A program made the translations under genes and the position numbers. From an uncultured Eubacteriales bacterium (GTDB taxonomy: Bacteria > Bacillota > Clostridia > Lachnospirales > CAG-274), in contig CABUWB010000157.1 of NCBI GenBank assembly GCA_902495025.1, positions 1 through 5,246 on the forward strand: a stretch of 5,246 nucleotides of DNA. The letters are read 5' to 3'. Below the pieces are notes generated by a model. It saw only the letters and a list, made by a program, of their open reading frames with translations, was not told the origin of the DNA and did no database searches. Positions 5,165 to 5,246 of the stretch are shown here, one piece after another; position 1 is the first letter of the stretch; each line of letters starts with the position of its first letter.

Positions 5165-5246
5165 TGCGGAATTAAGTCTGCGACGCCTAAAGTTACCTGA
5201 AACACCTTTTACGTTTGCGGTTAATAGTATGCTATGGCATTTCTGC

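Noticed and set aside
5060..5245. Minus-strand open frame of 61 codons running through the hairpin array, with text such as SAGWALPARGITRVSS
   Set aside because: No start codon with a ribosome binding site in the window, and the sequence is explained by the stems. It could be the end of a gene beginning beyond 5246, but I cannot support that.

Overview
The window looks like a piece of a chromosome from a Gram-positive Clostridia-type bacterium, most likely a gut Ruminococcaceae/Oscillospiraceae relative. The basis is the single-pass membrane proteins with LysM, G5, stalk and GH18 domains, strong AGGAG-type ribosome binding sites, consensus sigma-A promoters and a clostridial-style QueG. The taxonomic call is inference; no rRNA or tRNA gene is present.

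Layout. (1) Positions 105-1223, minus strand: a membrane-anchored LysM + G5 cell-wall protein without the M23 peptidase domain often found on such proteins. It has a promoter upstream and an intrinsic terminator directly after its stop. (2) Positions 1331-2211, plus strand: a compact AT-rich cassette. It has a near-consensus promoter with an inverted repeat touching its -35 box, a 189-residue stand-alone JAMM/MPN metalloprotease-like protein, a 53-residue charged protein with a near-perfect ribosome binding site, and an intrinsic terminator. Its base composition differs clearly from its neighbours, which suggests acquisition as a unit. (3) Positions 2301-4995, plus strand: a two-gene operon with a 23-base overlap. 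The first gene encodes a membrane-anchored protein with stalk, SH3 and GH18 glycosidase domains. The second encodes a QueG-like epoxyqueuosine reductase with eight cluster-type cysteines. (4) Positions 5004-5164 and perhaps beyond: no convincing gene, but a tight array of five strong hairpins. Nearly every imperfect pair on the plus strand becomes a G-U wobble or a tandem G-A pair when read as minus-strand RNA, so I propose a structured RNA, or an RNA-derived repeat, on the minus strand.

Two genes point to work at the cell envelope: the LysM-G5 protein and the GH18 protein, both with a basic cytoplasmic tail and one membrane segment. QueG does the last step of queuosine tRNA modification and is probably co-transcribed with the GH18 gene for reasons of expression rather than function. 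The JAMM cassette and the terminal hairpin array are the two parts that ordinary annotation explains least.
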